From Candidatus Aenigmatarchaeota archaeon (lineage in GTDB: Archaea > Aenigmatarchaeota > Aenigmatarchaeia > GW2011-AR5 > JAHLMP01), in assembly GCA_018920315.1 (NCBI GenBank), contig JAHLMP010000004.1:2753-64617 (forward strand): DNA of 61,865 bases, in the 5' to 3' direction. The position numbers were made by a program, and so were the translations under genes. Positions 10,461 through 20,614 of this stretch are shown in pieces. The notes beneath the pieces were generated by a model that saw nothing but the letters and a program-made list of their open reading frames with translations, was not told the origin of the DNA and did not search any database. The first letter of the stretch is position 1. Each line of letters starts with the position of its first letter.

Positions 10461-11552
10461 ATGTATAAAATAATTAAAGAGGGAGATATTTATATCAATG
10501 TTCCTGATGTAAGGATTCCTGAAGAAGGAAAGAATATTGGATTTTACAATCCAAGAATGAAAACAGATCGTGACATCTCTATAGCTATTCTTGCAAGTTT
10601 TATAAAGAGATTTAATATTAAAAATCCTATTATTCTTGACTTAATGGCTGCAAGTGGAGTAAGAGGGTTGAGATATAAAAAAGAAATTGGAGGAGATGTC
10701 ACTCTCAATGATATAAGCGAAAGTGCTTTTAATCTAATAAAAAGGAATGCAGAGATGAATTCTCTAAATGTAAAAATTTTTAACAAAGATGCTAGATTGT
10801 TAGCTTTGACGCTTAAAAAAGATAATGTTAAATTTGATTTTATAGATATCGATCCTTTTGGATCTCCTAAGGGTTTTATAGAATATTGCATTCCACTAAC
10901 AAAAGATATTACCCTTTTCTCAATTACAGCCACGGATACGCCTGTACTTTTTGGATTATATCCAGAAGCTTGCTTAAAAAGATATGGATTTAGAGTAGAA
11001 AAGTTATATTTTTATAGAGAGGTTGGAACAAGAGTTCTATTAAGCTTTGTAATAAAGAAATTTGAAGAGAATAATAAGTCGATAGCTCCTTTGCTTTGCT
11101 ATTCTACTGCTCACTATGTCAAGCTATTTTTTATATCAAGCGAGGAGCTATCGTCGAAGCAATTGAAAAACTTCGAGAGCTTAGAAAAATATGAGGACTG
11201 GATTAGATTAAATGAGGAAGATGTTTTAGAAAAGATAAAAAATATCGGAAAAATTTATCTTGGAAATCTTTGTAACAAGGATTTTTGTAATGATGTTTTA
11301 GAAGAGATTAGGTTAAGAAATCTTGATGGAGCAAAGATTCTCAATCTCGCGATAAATGAAATAGAAATTCCTTTTTATTATGACATTCATTATATTGCTA
11401 AAAGGTTTAAGATTCATGAAATACCAAAATCTACTGAGATTTTAGATAATCTTAGAAAATCTGGATTTTTAGCAAGTAGAACAGTTTTTTGTGAAAGAGG
11501 TATAAAAACAAATGCAAAAGCAAGAGAATTAATTTATTTTATGAAAAAATAG
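10461..11552 (+). CDS. trm1: tRNA (guanine(26)-N2)-dimethyltransferase
   Basis: NPRMKTDRDISIAILASFI, LDLMAASGVRGLRYKKEIG, FIDIDPFGSPKGFIEY, ATDTPVL. Confidence 0.95.
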   Translation: MYKIIKEGDIYINVPDVRIPEEGKNIGFYNPRMKTDRDISIAILASFIKRFNIKNPIILDLMAASGVRGLRYKKEIGGDVTLNDISESAFNLIKRNAEMNSLNVKIFNKDARLLALTLKKDNVKFDFIDIDPFGSPKGFIEYCIPLTKDITLFSITATDTPVLFGLYPEACLKRYGFRVEKLYFYREVGTRVLLSFVIKKFEENNKSIAPLLCYSTAHYVKLFFISSEELSSKQLKNFESLEKYEDWIRLNEEDVLEKIKNIGKIYLGNLCNKDFCNDVLEEIRLRNLDGAKILNLAINEIEIPFYYDIHYIAKRFKIHEIPKSTEILDNLRKSGFLASRTVFCERGIKTNAKARELIYFMKK

Positions 11553-11715
11553 CATGAAGAATTTGCATGAGATTAATTGATAGTAAATAGTTAATTAATA
11601 ATAAATGGTACAAGTTATTGAATTACTTATCTTCAACTTTCCAATTATTTTTCATTTCAAACATTTTTCATTGAGCATAGCTATCTAATTATCATACATT
11701 TCTATGCCTTTTCGT

Positions 11716-13584
11716 TCATTTGAATCTTATTGTTTCTAGATTTCTTGGAGCACCTACCTCTGCCTTCATTATTTGTCTTATAGTTTTTGCAAGCTCCACG
11801 CATTTTGAGTTTTCTCCATGATTTACTATTATCTTTTTTGGCTTTGTTTTTAAATGAGAAATAAAGTTTATCAACTCTTTTTGAGGAGAATGGCCGCTTA
11901 GCCCTTCTATTGTAACAACCTCTAAATTTAATTGAATAGTCTTTGCTCCAAACTCTACAATTTTCCATCCTTTTTGAACTTTTCTACCTAAGGTACCTTC
12001 GCCTTGATAACCAACAAAGATTAGCATGTTTCTCTCATCTTCTCCCATTTTTTCAAGATAATTTAGGATAGGGCCTCCATTAAGCATACCTGAAGTAGAT
12101 ATTATAACACTAGGTTTTGCTTCGGCAATTACCTTTTCCCTCTCTTGTTGTGATCCTATACTTCTAATTCTTGAATCTGTGAATGGGTTCTCTGATTGAT
12201 GCAATATTTTATTTTCCATATCTCTACTTAAAAATTCTGGATATGCTGTATGAATTGCTGTTGCATCCCAAAGCATTCCATCTAAATAAATTGGAATATC
12301 CAACTCTTCTTTTGGTATAGAGCATAATATTACTAATACATCTTGTCCTCTTTCGGCTGCGAAGCTTGGTACTAGAACCTTACCTCCTCTTTCTATAGCT
12401 CTTTTTACGCTCTCTATAAGATTTTTTTCAGCCTCTCTTCTACTAGGATGTACATCACTTGCAGAACCATAAGTAGCTTCTATAATTACCCCTTCTACCC
12501 TTGTAAAGTTTGTTCTTGCAGGAGAAAATAATCTTGTTATTCCGTATTTCATATCTCCAGTATAAAGCAAATTGTATAATCCATTTCCTATATTTAAATG
12601 AATTAGAGATGAGCCAAGCATGTGACCAGCATTCTCAAGGGTTAATCGCATATCAGGAGCTATATCTGTAACCTCTCCATAATCTAAGCTAACGCTATGT
12701 TTAATCATTTCTTCTATTCCTCTTATTCCATAAGGTACTTCTCTTCCTTCTCTTTGACAAACCTCTATATAATCCATTTGAAGCAAGGCCATCAAATCTC
12801 TTGTAGGCTCTGTGCAGTATATTGGACCACGAAAGTTATATTTTTCATAGAGCAATGGAACTAGACCACAATGATCTAAGTGAGCATGAGAAATTATTAT
12901 TGCATCAAGATCTTGGATATTAAATTCAGGAGCATTTAGATAAGGATATGGCTCTTTTTGATTTGATACTGAAATGCCGCAATCTAGCAAAACATTTGTT
13001 TGCGGGGTTCTTAAAAGAATGCAAGATCTGCCAACTTCTCTTGCTCCACCCAAGAATGTAGTTCTAATCCATTCTACTTCTTTCATCTGAGAGTATATCT
13101 TTTTTCCAAGCTCATGCAAGAATTTTTTTCTGTTTTCTGCCTCTTTATGAAGCATTCTTCTTATTGCAACTATAAGCTCGCTTTGAATGTCACCACTTCT
13201 CTTTATGTTTGGCGTCCAGTTAGTCTTTTCTAATATTTTTCTTATGATTTCTCCATTTTTTCCTATAATTACACCTGGTCTTTTTGCATGTATTATTACC
13301 TTCGAAAATTCTTTCTCAAAATAAATTTCTGTAATTTCGCTTGCTGGTGGTATTATTTCTCTTATTATATTTTCTGTTTTCTCAGCATCTTCTAATATAC
13401 TTGGATCAGCTCTTACCATTATTCTCTTTTTTAGTTTATTTACAATACTCTTTATCTCTTCTGTTGAATTTTTTAGAAAATCTTCATTCTTTGTATAAAT
13501 TATTATATTCGACCCTTCATAACATATCTCACTTATCAAATCTTCTCTTATTTCAGCGTTTATTTTTTGGAGTATCTCTTCCAT
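11716..13584 (-). CDS. KH-domain beta-CASP ribonuclease aCPSF1
   Basis: KH N-terminus plus TFLGGAREVGRSCILLRT, ISHAHLDHCGLVPLL, beta-CASP motifs, GLSGHSPQKELI. Confidence 0.95.
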   Translation of the reverse strand: MEEILQKINAEIREDLISEICYEGSNIIIYTKNEDFLKNSTEEIKSIVNKLKKRIMVRADPSILEDAEKTENIIREIIPPASEITEIYFEKEFSKVIIHAKRPGVIIGKNGEIIRKILEKTNWTPNIKRSGDIQSELIVAIRRMLHKEAENRKKFLHELGKKIYSQMKEVEWIRTTFLGGAREVGRSCILLRTPQTNVLLDCGISVSNQKEPYPYLNAPEFNIQDLDAIIISHAHLDHCGLVPLLYEKYNFRGPIYCTEPTRDLMALLQMDYIEVCQREGREVPYGIRGIEEMIKHSVSLDYGEVTDIAPDMRLTLENAGHMLGSSLIHLNIGNGLYNLLYTGDMKYGITRLFSPARTNFTRVEGVIIEATYGSASDVHPSRREAEKNLIESVKRAIERGGKVLVPSFAAERGQDVLVILCSIPKEELDIPIYLDGMLWDATAIHTAYPEFLSRDMENKILHQSENPFTDSRIRSIGSQQEREKVIAEAKPSVIISTSGMLNGGPILNYLEKMGEDERNMLIFVGYQGEGTLGRKVQKGWKIVEFGAKTIQLNLEVVTIEGLSGHSPQKELINFISHLKTKPKKIIVNHGENSKCVELAKTIRQIMKAEVGAPRNLETIRFK

Positions 13585-13653
13585 TTTCTCACCACAGAGA
13601 ATTTTTTATAAATAATGAATGAGACTACTTGAGTTTGAAGATATGAAAATTAT

Positions 13654-14250
13654 TTATTCAAAAGTTTGTAATTCAATTCCGTCCTTTGTTATTATTGCTA
13701 CATCTATTCGCTTGCCACCAGAGAAAACATCTCTTTCTCTTGCTGCCTTTATTGCTTCTACTGCGAGTTTTATCGCTTCCTCTTTGCTAATATCTTCTTT
13801 ATACTCTTTCTCTAATATTCCATAAACCAATGGGGAGCCAGAGCCACTTGCAATATATTTATCTTCTGTAATGCCACCTATGGCATCGATGCCAAAAATT
13901 CTTGCTCCGCTAGAATCATAGCCTCCGACTATTAATCCGACAAGATATGGGAAAAACCTACTTGACTGTAGTATATTTGAAATCAATGTTACAACTGCGT
14001 TGACTGTTACGCTACTCTCTAATTTATATAAACTTATTTCTGCTTTCACTATTCTTATCAATTGCTGTAAATCTCCTACAGAGCCAGAGGTTGTAACGGC
14101 TATTTTATCATCTATAGCATATATCTTCTTGTCTTCTTTACTTACTACAAGATTCCCCATTGTTGATTTTGTTTCTGCTGCAAGTATTACACAATTTTTA
14201 GCCTTAATTCCGCATGTTGTTGTTCCAATCATATTTTTTCTTTTAATCAT
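13654..14250 (-). CDS. psmB: proteasome beta subunit
   Basis: Short propeptide then TTTCGIKAKNCVILAAETKSTMGNLV; GSGSPLVYGILE; GGKRIDVAIITKDG. Confidence 0.92.
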   Translation of the reverse strand: MIKRKNMIGTTTCGIKAKNCVILAAETKSTMGNLVVSKEDKKIYAIDDKIAVTTSGSVGDLQQLIRIVKAEISLYKLESSVTVNAVVTLISNILQSSRFFPYLVGLIVGGYDSSGARIFGIDAIGGITEDKYIASGSGSPLVYGILEKEYKEDISKEEAIKLAVEAIKAARERDVFSGGKRIDVAIITKDGIELQTFE

Positions 14251-14430
14251 ACGATCTCCTTCAGAAATTTGATAAGAAGATATTATTGATAAAATATTTA
14301 AATATTAAATATTTAAATGGTTTAAAATCTTTAGCAAGCAAGGTTTTTGCTGTTATTCTTCACTTTTTATTTTTCGTTTTTCTCATTTTCCATCTTCTAT
14401 TTCTCTATCTTTATTTTATAATCAAATAGC

Positions 14431-14883
14431 TCAACAATCAATTAAAGAATTTCCGTCAATCTCATCGTCAACCTTTGGACAATTTGTTTTTACCACAGCC
14501 AAAGCTATCTCGCTTTTCTCTCCTATCTCTATGTTAAAATATTTTCTATTTCCAACTAATAAAGCATCTTCGAGACCAAGTTGAGTAGAGTTATAAACTA
14601 ATGTTGTGCCATTTTTGTAAACAACATTAATTTCAATATCTCTAAGCTCTATATTTCCTGTATTTTCTATTATTCCTGTAAGATTATTTCCATTAACACA
14701 AACATTTCTGAACGAAATTGCACCATAAGAGCAATCTATCTTTTGCGATGTCTGATTTCCAATTCTTTCGCTCGTTTCTAAGGAAAATGATCTATACCAA
14801 TTCATTATAATCATTGCAGTAGAAATTGTAAATGCTACAATTAGAACAGTAGCAACTAATGGAGATAAACCTTTTTTCATCAT
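14431..14883 (-). CDS. archaeal type IV pilin-like protein
   Basis: MMKKGLSPLVATVLIVAFTISTAMIIMNWYRSF. Confidence 0.7.
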   Translation of the reverse strand: MMKKGLSPLVATVLIVAFTISTAMIIMNWYRSFSLETSERIGNQTSQKIDCSYGAISFRNVCVNGNNLTGIIENTGNIELRDIEINVVYKNGTTLVYNSTQLGLEDALLVGNRKYFNIEIGEKSEIALAVVKTNCPKVDDEIDGNSLIDC

Positions 14884-14911
14884 AGTCCTCCCAACTAAAT
14901 TAAAAGAGTTT

Positions 14912-15403
14912 CTAAAAGCTTTTCATCTTTTCAATCTCGCTTTTCATTGTAGTTAATTCTTCGTAAAGTTGTTTTAGAGAATCTTCTAATTCATTAGCTT
15001 CTATAGCCTTTGGCTTTATTGTTTCTTTCACCTTTTCTATCTCCTCGCTTCCTGTTCTCAAAAAGTTGGCATCGAGCTGCGTTATATTCTTCTCAACCCT
15101 TTGCAAAGTAATTCTTAAAGTATTTAACGTATCGCTCTTTACCTGATCTATCTCCTCTAGTATAGAAAAGAGATTTCTTAAGCCTGCAAGCAATGTTTTT
15201 ATTTCTTGGATTATTGTTATTATTTCTCTGTATTTTTCTACTTTTACAAAAAGCGGAGCTGGAACAGAAGAAGCTGCTTTTTCAATATTTTTTAATTCTT
15301 TACTTTCATATCCTTCTTTCTCTTTGGACTTTTCCTCAGCTTGGCTCTCTGCCCCAAAATTATTTACAAGCTCTTTTTCGCTTCTTTTTCTAAAAATTAC
15401 CAT
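14912..15403 (-). CDS. coiled-coil protein of unknown function
   Basis: Long amphipathic helical sequence, paired with the pilin-like gene. Confidence 0.35.
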   Translation of the reverse strand: MVIFRKRSEKELVNNFGAESQAEEKSKEKEGYESKELKNIEKAASSVPAPLFVKVEKYREIITIIQEIKTLLAGLRNLFSILEEIDQVKSDTLNTLRITLQRVEKNITQLDANFLRTGSEEIEKVKETIKPKAIEANELEDSLKQLYEELTTMKSEIEKMKSF

Positions 15404-15462
15404 TCCTATCTCACTTTATTAATAATAAAATAAATTACCTATTCAAACTTTATAAACCTAAA

Positions 15463-15564
15463 TGCGCTGGGCGGGAATTCCTTTTTTATAAAAATTCGAA
15501 CCCGCGTTTCTGCCGCTCTACTAGTATTGGCAGGGCAGTGTCCTAACCATTAGACTACCAGCGC
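15463..15564 (-). tRNA. tRNA-Gly(GCC) with anticodon-loop intron (about 12 nt) and T-loop intron (18 nt, 15477..15494)
   Basis: Minus strand GCGCTGG-TA-GTCTAATGGTTAGGAC-A-CTGCC-CTGCCA[~12 nt]-GGCAG-AAAC-GCGGG-TTCGAA[TTTTTATAAAAAAGGAAT]T-CCCGC-CCAGCGC-A; acceptor, D, anticodon and T stems pair once insertions are removed. Confidence 0.88.
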
Positions 15565-15647
15565 AAGTTTATCTATTTTCAAGTTTTTCTCTATTCAATA
15601 AAATAATTATTAACAATTCTTAAAATTTATTTATTAACCTTATTATT

Positions 15648-17498
15648 ATGCTATTTCCTTTCGAAAGCGTAAGAGAAGGACAAAAAGAATTGATGGAAGA
15701 TGTTATGAAATGTTTAGAAAATAAAATGAGCTTAATTGCAAATGCTCCTTCTGGTGTAGGAAAAACGGCAGCAACATTAGCACCTTCACTTGAGTATGCT
15801 ATCAAAAACGGAAAGACTGTGTTTTTTCTAACCCCAAAACATTCTCAACATAAAATCGTGATAGACACAATAAGAAAAATAAGGGAAAGATTTAATGTGA
15901 ACATATTAGCTATAGATATAATAGGAAAAAAATGGTTGTGCCAAGTTTCAGGTGTGGATTTTCTTACTACTCAAGATTTTAACGAGTATTGTCTAACATT
16001 AAAAAAGAATGAGAGATGCATATTTTATAACAATACAAGAGAAAAAGGTGAGCTTAGCGAAAGAGCTTGCGAAATTATTGAAGAAATTATTAGAAATCAA
16101 CCACTGCATGCGGAAGAGCTTAAATCATTGTGTAAAAATCTTTGCCCTTATGAGATTGCTTTAGAAGTTGCTAAGAAAGCAAACTTAATAGTTTGCGACT
16201 ACTATCATATATTCTCTTGGATAAGAGAAAAATTATTTGCGAGAACGAAAAAATCTATAGAAGATTCAATAATAATAGTAGATGAAGCTCATAATCTACC
16301 TGATAGAATAAGAAATATTTTATCAGCAAAGCTCACAACAAGGACTATAAGAAATGCATTGAAAGAAGCTTATAAATTTGGATTTGAAGATGTTGGCGAA
16401 ACAATATCTAAAATAGAAGATATAATGATAAATCTTGCTAAAAAAAGTAACGAGGAAGAGTTTTTCATAAGCAAGGATGATTTGACAAGAGAATTAGAAA
16501 CCATAGATGATTATTACAAAATTATTGAAGATTTCGAGATTGCTGCAATAGAAGTTAGAGAAGAAAGGAAGAGGTCTTTCATAGGGAGCATAGCTAGATT
16601 CTTAGATATGTGGCAAAATGAGGATGAAGGTTATACAAGAATATTAAAGAAAGAGAAAGAAGAACAAGAAACAAAAATATCTCTAAATTATATTTGCTTA
16701 GATCCCAGAATACTTTCTAAAGATATAATGATTGCACATAGCATAATATTAATGTCAGGAACTCTTACACCGATGCACATGTATAAGGATTTATTAGGAT
16801 TCGAAGAAAATACAATATGTAAAAGTTACAAGTCTTGTTTTCCTCGAGAAAATAGATTAAATATAATAATTTCAGATGTAACTACGGAATTCAAGAAAAG
16901 AAATGAGGAAAATCTTAGAAAGATTTCTGATTATATAGTAGAGGTTTCATCCATAATAGATGGAAATATGGCAGCATTCTTTCCAAGCTATGAGCTCAGA
17001 GACAAAATTTATTATATGATTAGAGAAAGACTAAAAGATAGAAAAATTTTTATAGAAGTGCAAAATTCTAGCAAGGAGGAAAAGATGAAATTATTTAATG
17101 ATTTTATGAATTCTTCTCGCGCTATTTTGCTTGGAACTCAAGCAGGCTCTTTTTCAGAAGGAGTTGATTTTTTTGGAGGCGTACTGAAATGCGTTATAAT
17201 TGTTGGTCTTTCTTTAAGTCAACCAAACTTAGAAACAAAGGCCTTGATAGATTATTACGATAAAAAATTTGGAAAAGGTAGAGAATATGGCTACGTTTAT
17301 CCTGCAATTCATCGCGCTCTCCAAAGCGCTGGAAGATGCATAAGAAAGGAAAGCGACTATGGAGTTGCAATATTTATGGATAAGCGCTTTCTTTGGAAGA
17401 ATTATAGACTTGCATTTCCTTCTGACATTGAATTTAAAATTACAACCAACCCAAAAAATCTCATAGAAGATTTTTTTAAGAGCAAAAAATGGAAATGA
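15648..17498 (+). CDS. XPD/Rad3-DinG family superfamily 2 helicase
   Basis: ANAPSGVGKTAATLAP, VDEAHNL, LMSGTLTP, GSFSEGVDFFGG, SAGRCIRKESDYG. Confidence 0.9.
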   Translation: MLFPFESVREGQKELMEDVMKCLENKMSLIANAPSGVGKTAATLAPSLEYAIKNGKTVFFLTPKHSQHKIVIDTIRKIRERFNVNILAIDIIGKKWLCQVSGVDFLTTQDFNEYCLTLKKNERCIFYNNTREKGELSERACEIIEEIIRNQPLHAEELKSLCKNLCPYEIALEVAKKANLIVCDYYHIFSWIREKLFARTKKSIEDSIIIVDEAHNLPDRIRNILSAKLTTRTIRNALKEAYKFGFEDVGETISKIEDIMINLAKKSNEEEFFISKDDLTRELETIDDYYKIIEDFEIAAIEVREERKRSFIGSIARFLDMWQNEDEGYTRILKKEKEEQETKISLNYICLDPRILSKDIMIAHSIILMSGTLTPMHMYKDLLGFEENTICKSYKSCFPRENRLNIIISDVTTEFKKRNEENLRKISDYIVEVSSIIDGNMAAFFPSYELRDKIYYMIRERLKDRKIFIEVQNSSKEEKMKLFNDFMNSSRAILLGTQAGSFSEGVDFFGGVLKCVIIVGLSLSQPNLETKALIDYYDKKFGKGREYGYVYPAIHRALQSAGRCIRKESDYGVAIFMDKRFLWKNYRLAFPSDIEFKITTNPKNLIEDFFKSKKWK

Positions 17499-17569
17499 AA
17501 AATTAATGAATAATAAATAATGATGAAATCTATCAATGAATTTAATTATTAGAATGCATTACAAAAATA

Positions 17570-17956
17570 TTATGAAAAAATATCATCAAAATCTTTTCCA
17601 ACCAAATTACAAAATCTTTTTGATACTCTTCCATTATTTTTTATCGCATCCTCTAAACTAATAAACTTCCATCCCTTTCTTGGAATTTTCCATGCTATAT
17701 AAGCGTTTGCTCCTGCTTTTTCAACCCATTCTTTTAATTGCTCTAATTGCTCTTTTGGGACTACAAAAGCTAGATTTCTAGATTTACATTCTAAAGCGTA
17801 AACCTTAGATTTTTTTATTGCCACTATATCTGGTGTTGGCAAACCTATTCTTCCTGATCTAGGACTTCTTAAAACTACATAACCTTTATCGTAAAGTTTA
17901 TATAGTAACTCACGCTCACCGAGATAGCCCTTCATATATTTAGAATAACTCATCAA
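17570..17956 (-). CDS. hjc: Holliday junction resolvase Hjc
   Basis: KGYLGERELLYKLYDKGYVVLRSPRSGR...TPDIVAIKKSKVYALECKSR. Confidence 0.9.
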   Translation of the reverse strand: MMSYSKYMKGYLGERELLYKLYDKGYVVLRSPRSGRIGLPTPDIVAIKKSKVYALECKSRNLAFVVPKEQLEQLKEWVEKAGANAYIAWKIPRKGWKFISLEDAIKNNGRVSKRFCNLVGKDFDDIFS

Positions 17957-18006
17957 TCAGATTTTGCAAAGAAAATTTAAATATTTTGTAAATAAATATT
18001 TACTTC

Positions 18007-18537
18007 ATGAAATTGCGAGCAAGAGTAAAAGATGTGATGAGAAGGCAGATAAAAACAATAAAGGAGAATGCATCCATAAAAGATGCTGCAAATATAATGA
18101 AGAGAAATAGAATTGGTTCTGTTGTTGTGATAAATAATAAAAATAAAATTGTTGGAATTGTTACGAAAACAGATATAGTTTATAAGCATGTTGCAGAAGG
18201 AAAGAAAAGGTTGAAAGATATAATGACGAAAAGATTGATAAAAATATCTTCTGAAAAAACTTTAGAAGAAGCTGCAAGAGTTATGAATGAAAATAAAATA
18301 GAAAAATTGTTAGTTTATGATAATGGAAAACCTGTTGGAATAATTTCTATAACAGATATATTAAGAGTAGAGCCAGAACTTTTTGATATATTAATAGAAA
18401 AATTAAAACAAAGTATGCCTATAATAAAAGAGAGTGAGCCACTATTTGGAATTTGTGAAAATTGTGGTAACTACTCTGATTCTTTGATAGAAGTTAATGG
18501 AGTTTATGTCTGTCCAAAATGTGCAGAAGAAAAATAG
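18007..18537 (+). CDS. CBS-domain protein with C-terminal zinc ribbon
   Basis: Two CBS repeats; terminal CENCGNYSDSLIEVNGVYVCPKC. Confidence 0.85.
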   Translation: MKLRARVKDVMRRQIKTIKENASIKDAANIMKRNRIGSVVVINNKNKIVGIVTKTDIVYKHVAEGKKRLKDIMTKRLIKISSEKTLEEAARVMNENKIEKLLVYDNGKPVGIISITDILRVEPELFDILIEKLKQSMPIIKESEPLFGICENCGNYSDSLIEVNGVYVCPKCAEEK

Positions 18538-18577
18538 AATTATAAAATAATTTTAATTCTAAATCTATATTTTTATT

Positions 18578-18982
18578 ATGGCTGAAATATTTGAGGAAGT
18601 TCTAAATGAAGAGCTTATACAAAAAAATGTAAATGATAGTGAGAAAGCATTTTTAAATATTTTAGAGTTAGCCGAAATATTTGGTGAGCTTAAAGAGAGA
18701 GAAAGAAAAATCTATACGTCAGCAAAAGGAGAGATTATTACAGCTTCTTTTGAAGTAAAAAAATCTTTTGATTCGATATCTTTCTTAAATTTTTATTTTG
18801 AAATTATAGTTGAAGAAAACTTTATAAAAATTTATATAAAATCTTCGTTAAATTCAGCTCTTGAGCAAAGCGAATTTTTGTTCAACGAATTTTACATAAA
18901 TAAATACTATCCGAAGCTTCTAGAGAAGAGTAAGAAAATCTCAAAAGAATTTATAGAAAAAATTAAGCAAATTATATCTTAG
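18578..18982 (+). CDS. hypothetical protein
   Basis: Uninterrupted ORF, coding-like composition. Confidence 0.5.
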   Translation: MAEIFEEVLNEELIQKNVNDSEKAFLNILELAEIFGELKERERKIYTSAKGEIITASFEVKKSFDSISFLNFYFEIIVEENFIKIYIKSSLNSALEQSEFLFNEFYINKYYPKLLEKSKKISKEFIEKIKQIIS

Positions 18983-20561
18983 AAAATATTGGATATGGCT
19001 TATTTATTCTATGCCCCTCGCTTATAATTAAATTTTTTGTTAAATCTGGCCAAAAAAGTTTTTCAAAATTTAACTGCTCCTTTATTTTCTCGCATGAGAA
19101 AGGAATGAATGGATAAAGTAGATTGCACATTAATGCAACAGCATTTGCGCTAAGATATAAACAAGTATTTGCAGTTCCTTTCCATGGCTCTTTTTCTTGA
19201 AAATACTTGTTGCAAAATGAAGAAAAATCAACAATTAATTTTAGTGCTTTTTCAAATTCAAGTGCTTCAGAATATTTTTCGATCTCGCCAGGCAACTTTT
19301 TCATCCTTTCTAGAAATTCGTTATCGATATTATCAAAATTTTCCGGAGATGGAACAAAACCATTAAACTTATTCCAAATAAAGCTTAAAGTCCTATAGAT
19401 AAAGTTTCCTATGTTTTCGATGAGCTCGCTATTTACCACTTCTTTAAAAGAACTCCATTCAAAATTTGCATCTGCTTGACTATAGCTAATTATTCTTGCC
19501 AAATAGTAGCGAAGATAATCTGCATAATATTTCTCTAAGAATTCTCTTAAACTTATATACCAACCTCTACTTTTCGAGATCTTTTTTCCTTCTAATAGAA
19601 GATGACCTCTAACAGGAATGAAATCTGGAAGCTTGAATTCACCTTCACCCAAGCGCATTGCAGGAAGAAATAGGTAGTGATGATAAATGATATCCTTTCC
19701 TATAAAGTGATATATTATGCTTGAGTTCCAAACATCCTTTCCATTCAAATTTTTATCTTCGCAATATTTTAATACTGAAGATATGTAGCATAAATGATTT
19801 TCAAACCAGCCATAAAGGACCTTTCCATTCTCTATAGCTACTCCCCAAGAAATATCTCTTGTTATGTCCCAATCTTGTAGTCCCATATCTATCCAAGAAA
19901 TTACATAATTCTTCACATCATTTTGCAAATTTTTATTTTTCAATAACCAATCTTTTATTTCTTTGCCAAAAATTGAAAGCTTGAAGAAATAATGCTCAGA
20001 TTCTTTTTTTATTGGCTCGTTTCCACAAATGCTACATTTTGGTTCTAATATCTCTCCTTCATATATTACTCTCCCGCAAGCTTCGCAAGAATCAGAGTAT
20101 TGATTTTCAGCTTTGCAATAAGGACAAGTTCCTTTCACATAGCGGTCAGGCAAAAATCTATTGCAATTGTTACAATAATATTGCTCTACTTTCTTCTTGT
20201 ATATATAACCCTTCTCCCTTAAAACCTTGAAGAAATATTGTGCAAGTTTTATACTATCTTCTGAGCTAGTTCTATGAAATATATCAAAAACTATTCCGAG
20301 TTTTTCAAAATCTTCCTTATCTCTTTTATACCAATATGCAACATAATCTTGTGGTGATTTTCCTTCTTGCTCAGCTTTTATTAGTATTGGCGTACCAAAA
20401 TCATCTGTACCGCAAGCAAATATTACATTTTCTCCTTTTAACTTAAGATATTTTACAAATATATCTGCTGGCAAATATGTTGATGCAACATGCCCTAAGT
20501 GAAGCTCACCATTTGCATAAGGTAATGCACAGGTTACTATTCTACTAACTTTATTATTCAT
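18972..20561 (-). CDS. metG: methionyl-tRNA synthetase
   Basis: TCALPYANGELHLGHVASTYLPADIFVKYLK, zinc knuckles, KISKSRG. Confidence 0.95.
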   Translation of the reverse strand: MNNKVSRIVTCALPYANGELHLGHVASTYLPADIFVKYLKLKGENVIFACGTDDFGTPILIKAEQEGKSPQDYVAYWYKRDKEDFEKLGIVFDIFHRTSSEDSIKLAQYFFKVLREKGYIYKKKVEQYYCNNCNRFLPDRYVKGTCPYCKAENQYSDSCEACGRVIYEGEILEPKCSICGNEPIKKESEHYFFKLSIFGKEIKDWLLKNKNLQNDVKNYVISWIDMGLQDWDITRDISWGVAIENGKVLYGWFENHLCYISSVLKYCEDKNLNGKDVWNSSIIYHFIGKDIIYHHYLFLPAMRLGEGEFKLPDFIPVRGHLLLEGKKISKSRGWYISLREFLEKYYADYLRYYLARIISYSQADANFEWSSFKEVVNSELIENIGNFIYRTLSFIWNKFNGFVPSPENFDNIDNEFLERMKKLPGEIEKYSEALEFEKALKLIVDFSSFCNKYFQEKEPWKGTANTCLYLSANAVALMCNLLYPFIPFSCEKIKEQLNFEKLFWPDLTKNLIISEGHRINKPYPIFSKI

Positions 20562-20614
20562 AAATTTTCTAAATCTTGGAATATATTTAAAATTTCCTTA
20601 CTATTTTTTTCAAT

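Noticed and set aside
11702-11968. 88-aa minus-strand ORF
   Set aside because: Out-of-frame shadow of the aCPSF1 gene, low-complexity K/R/S composition
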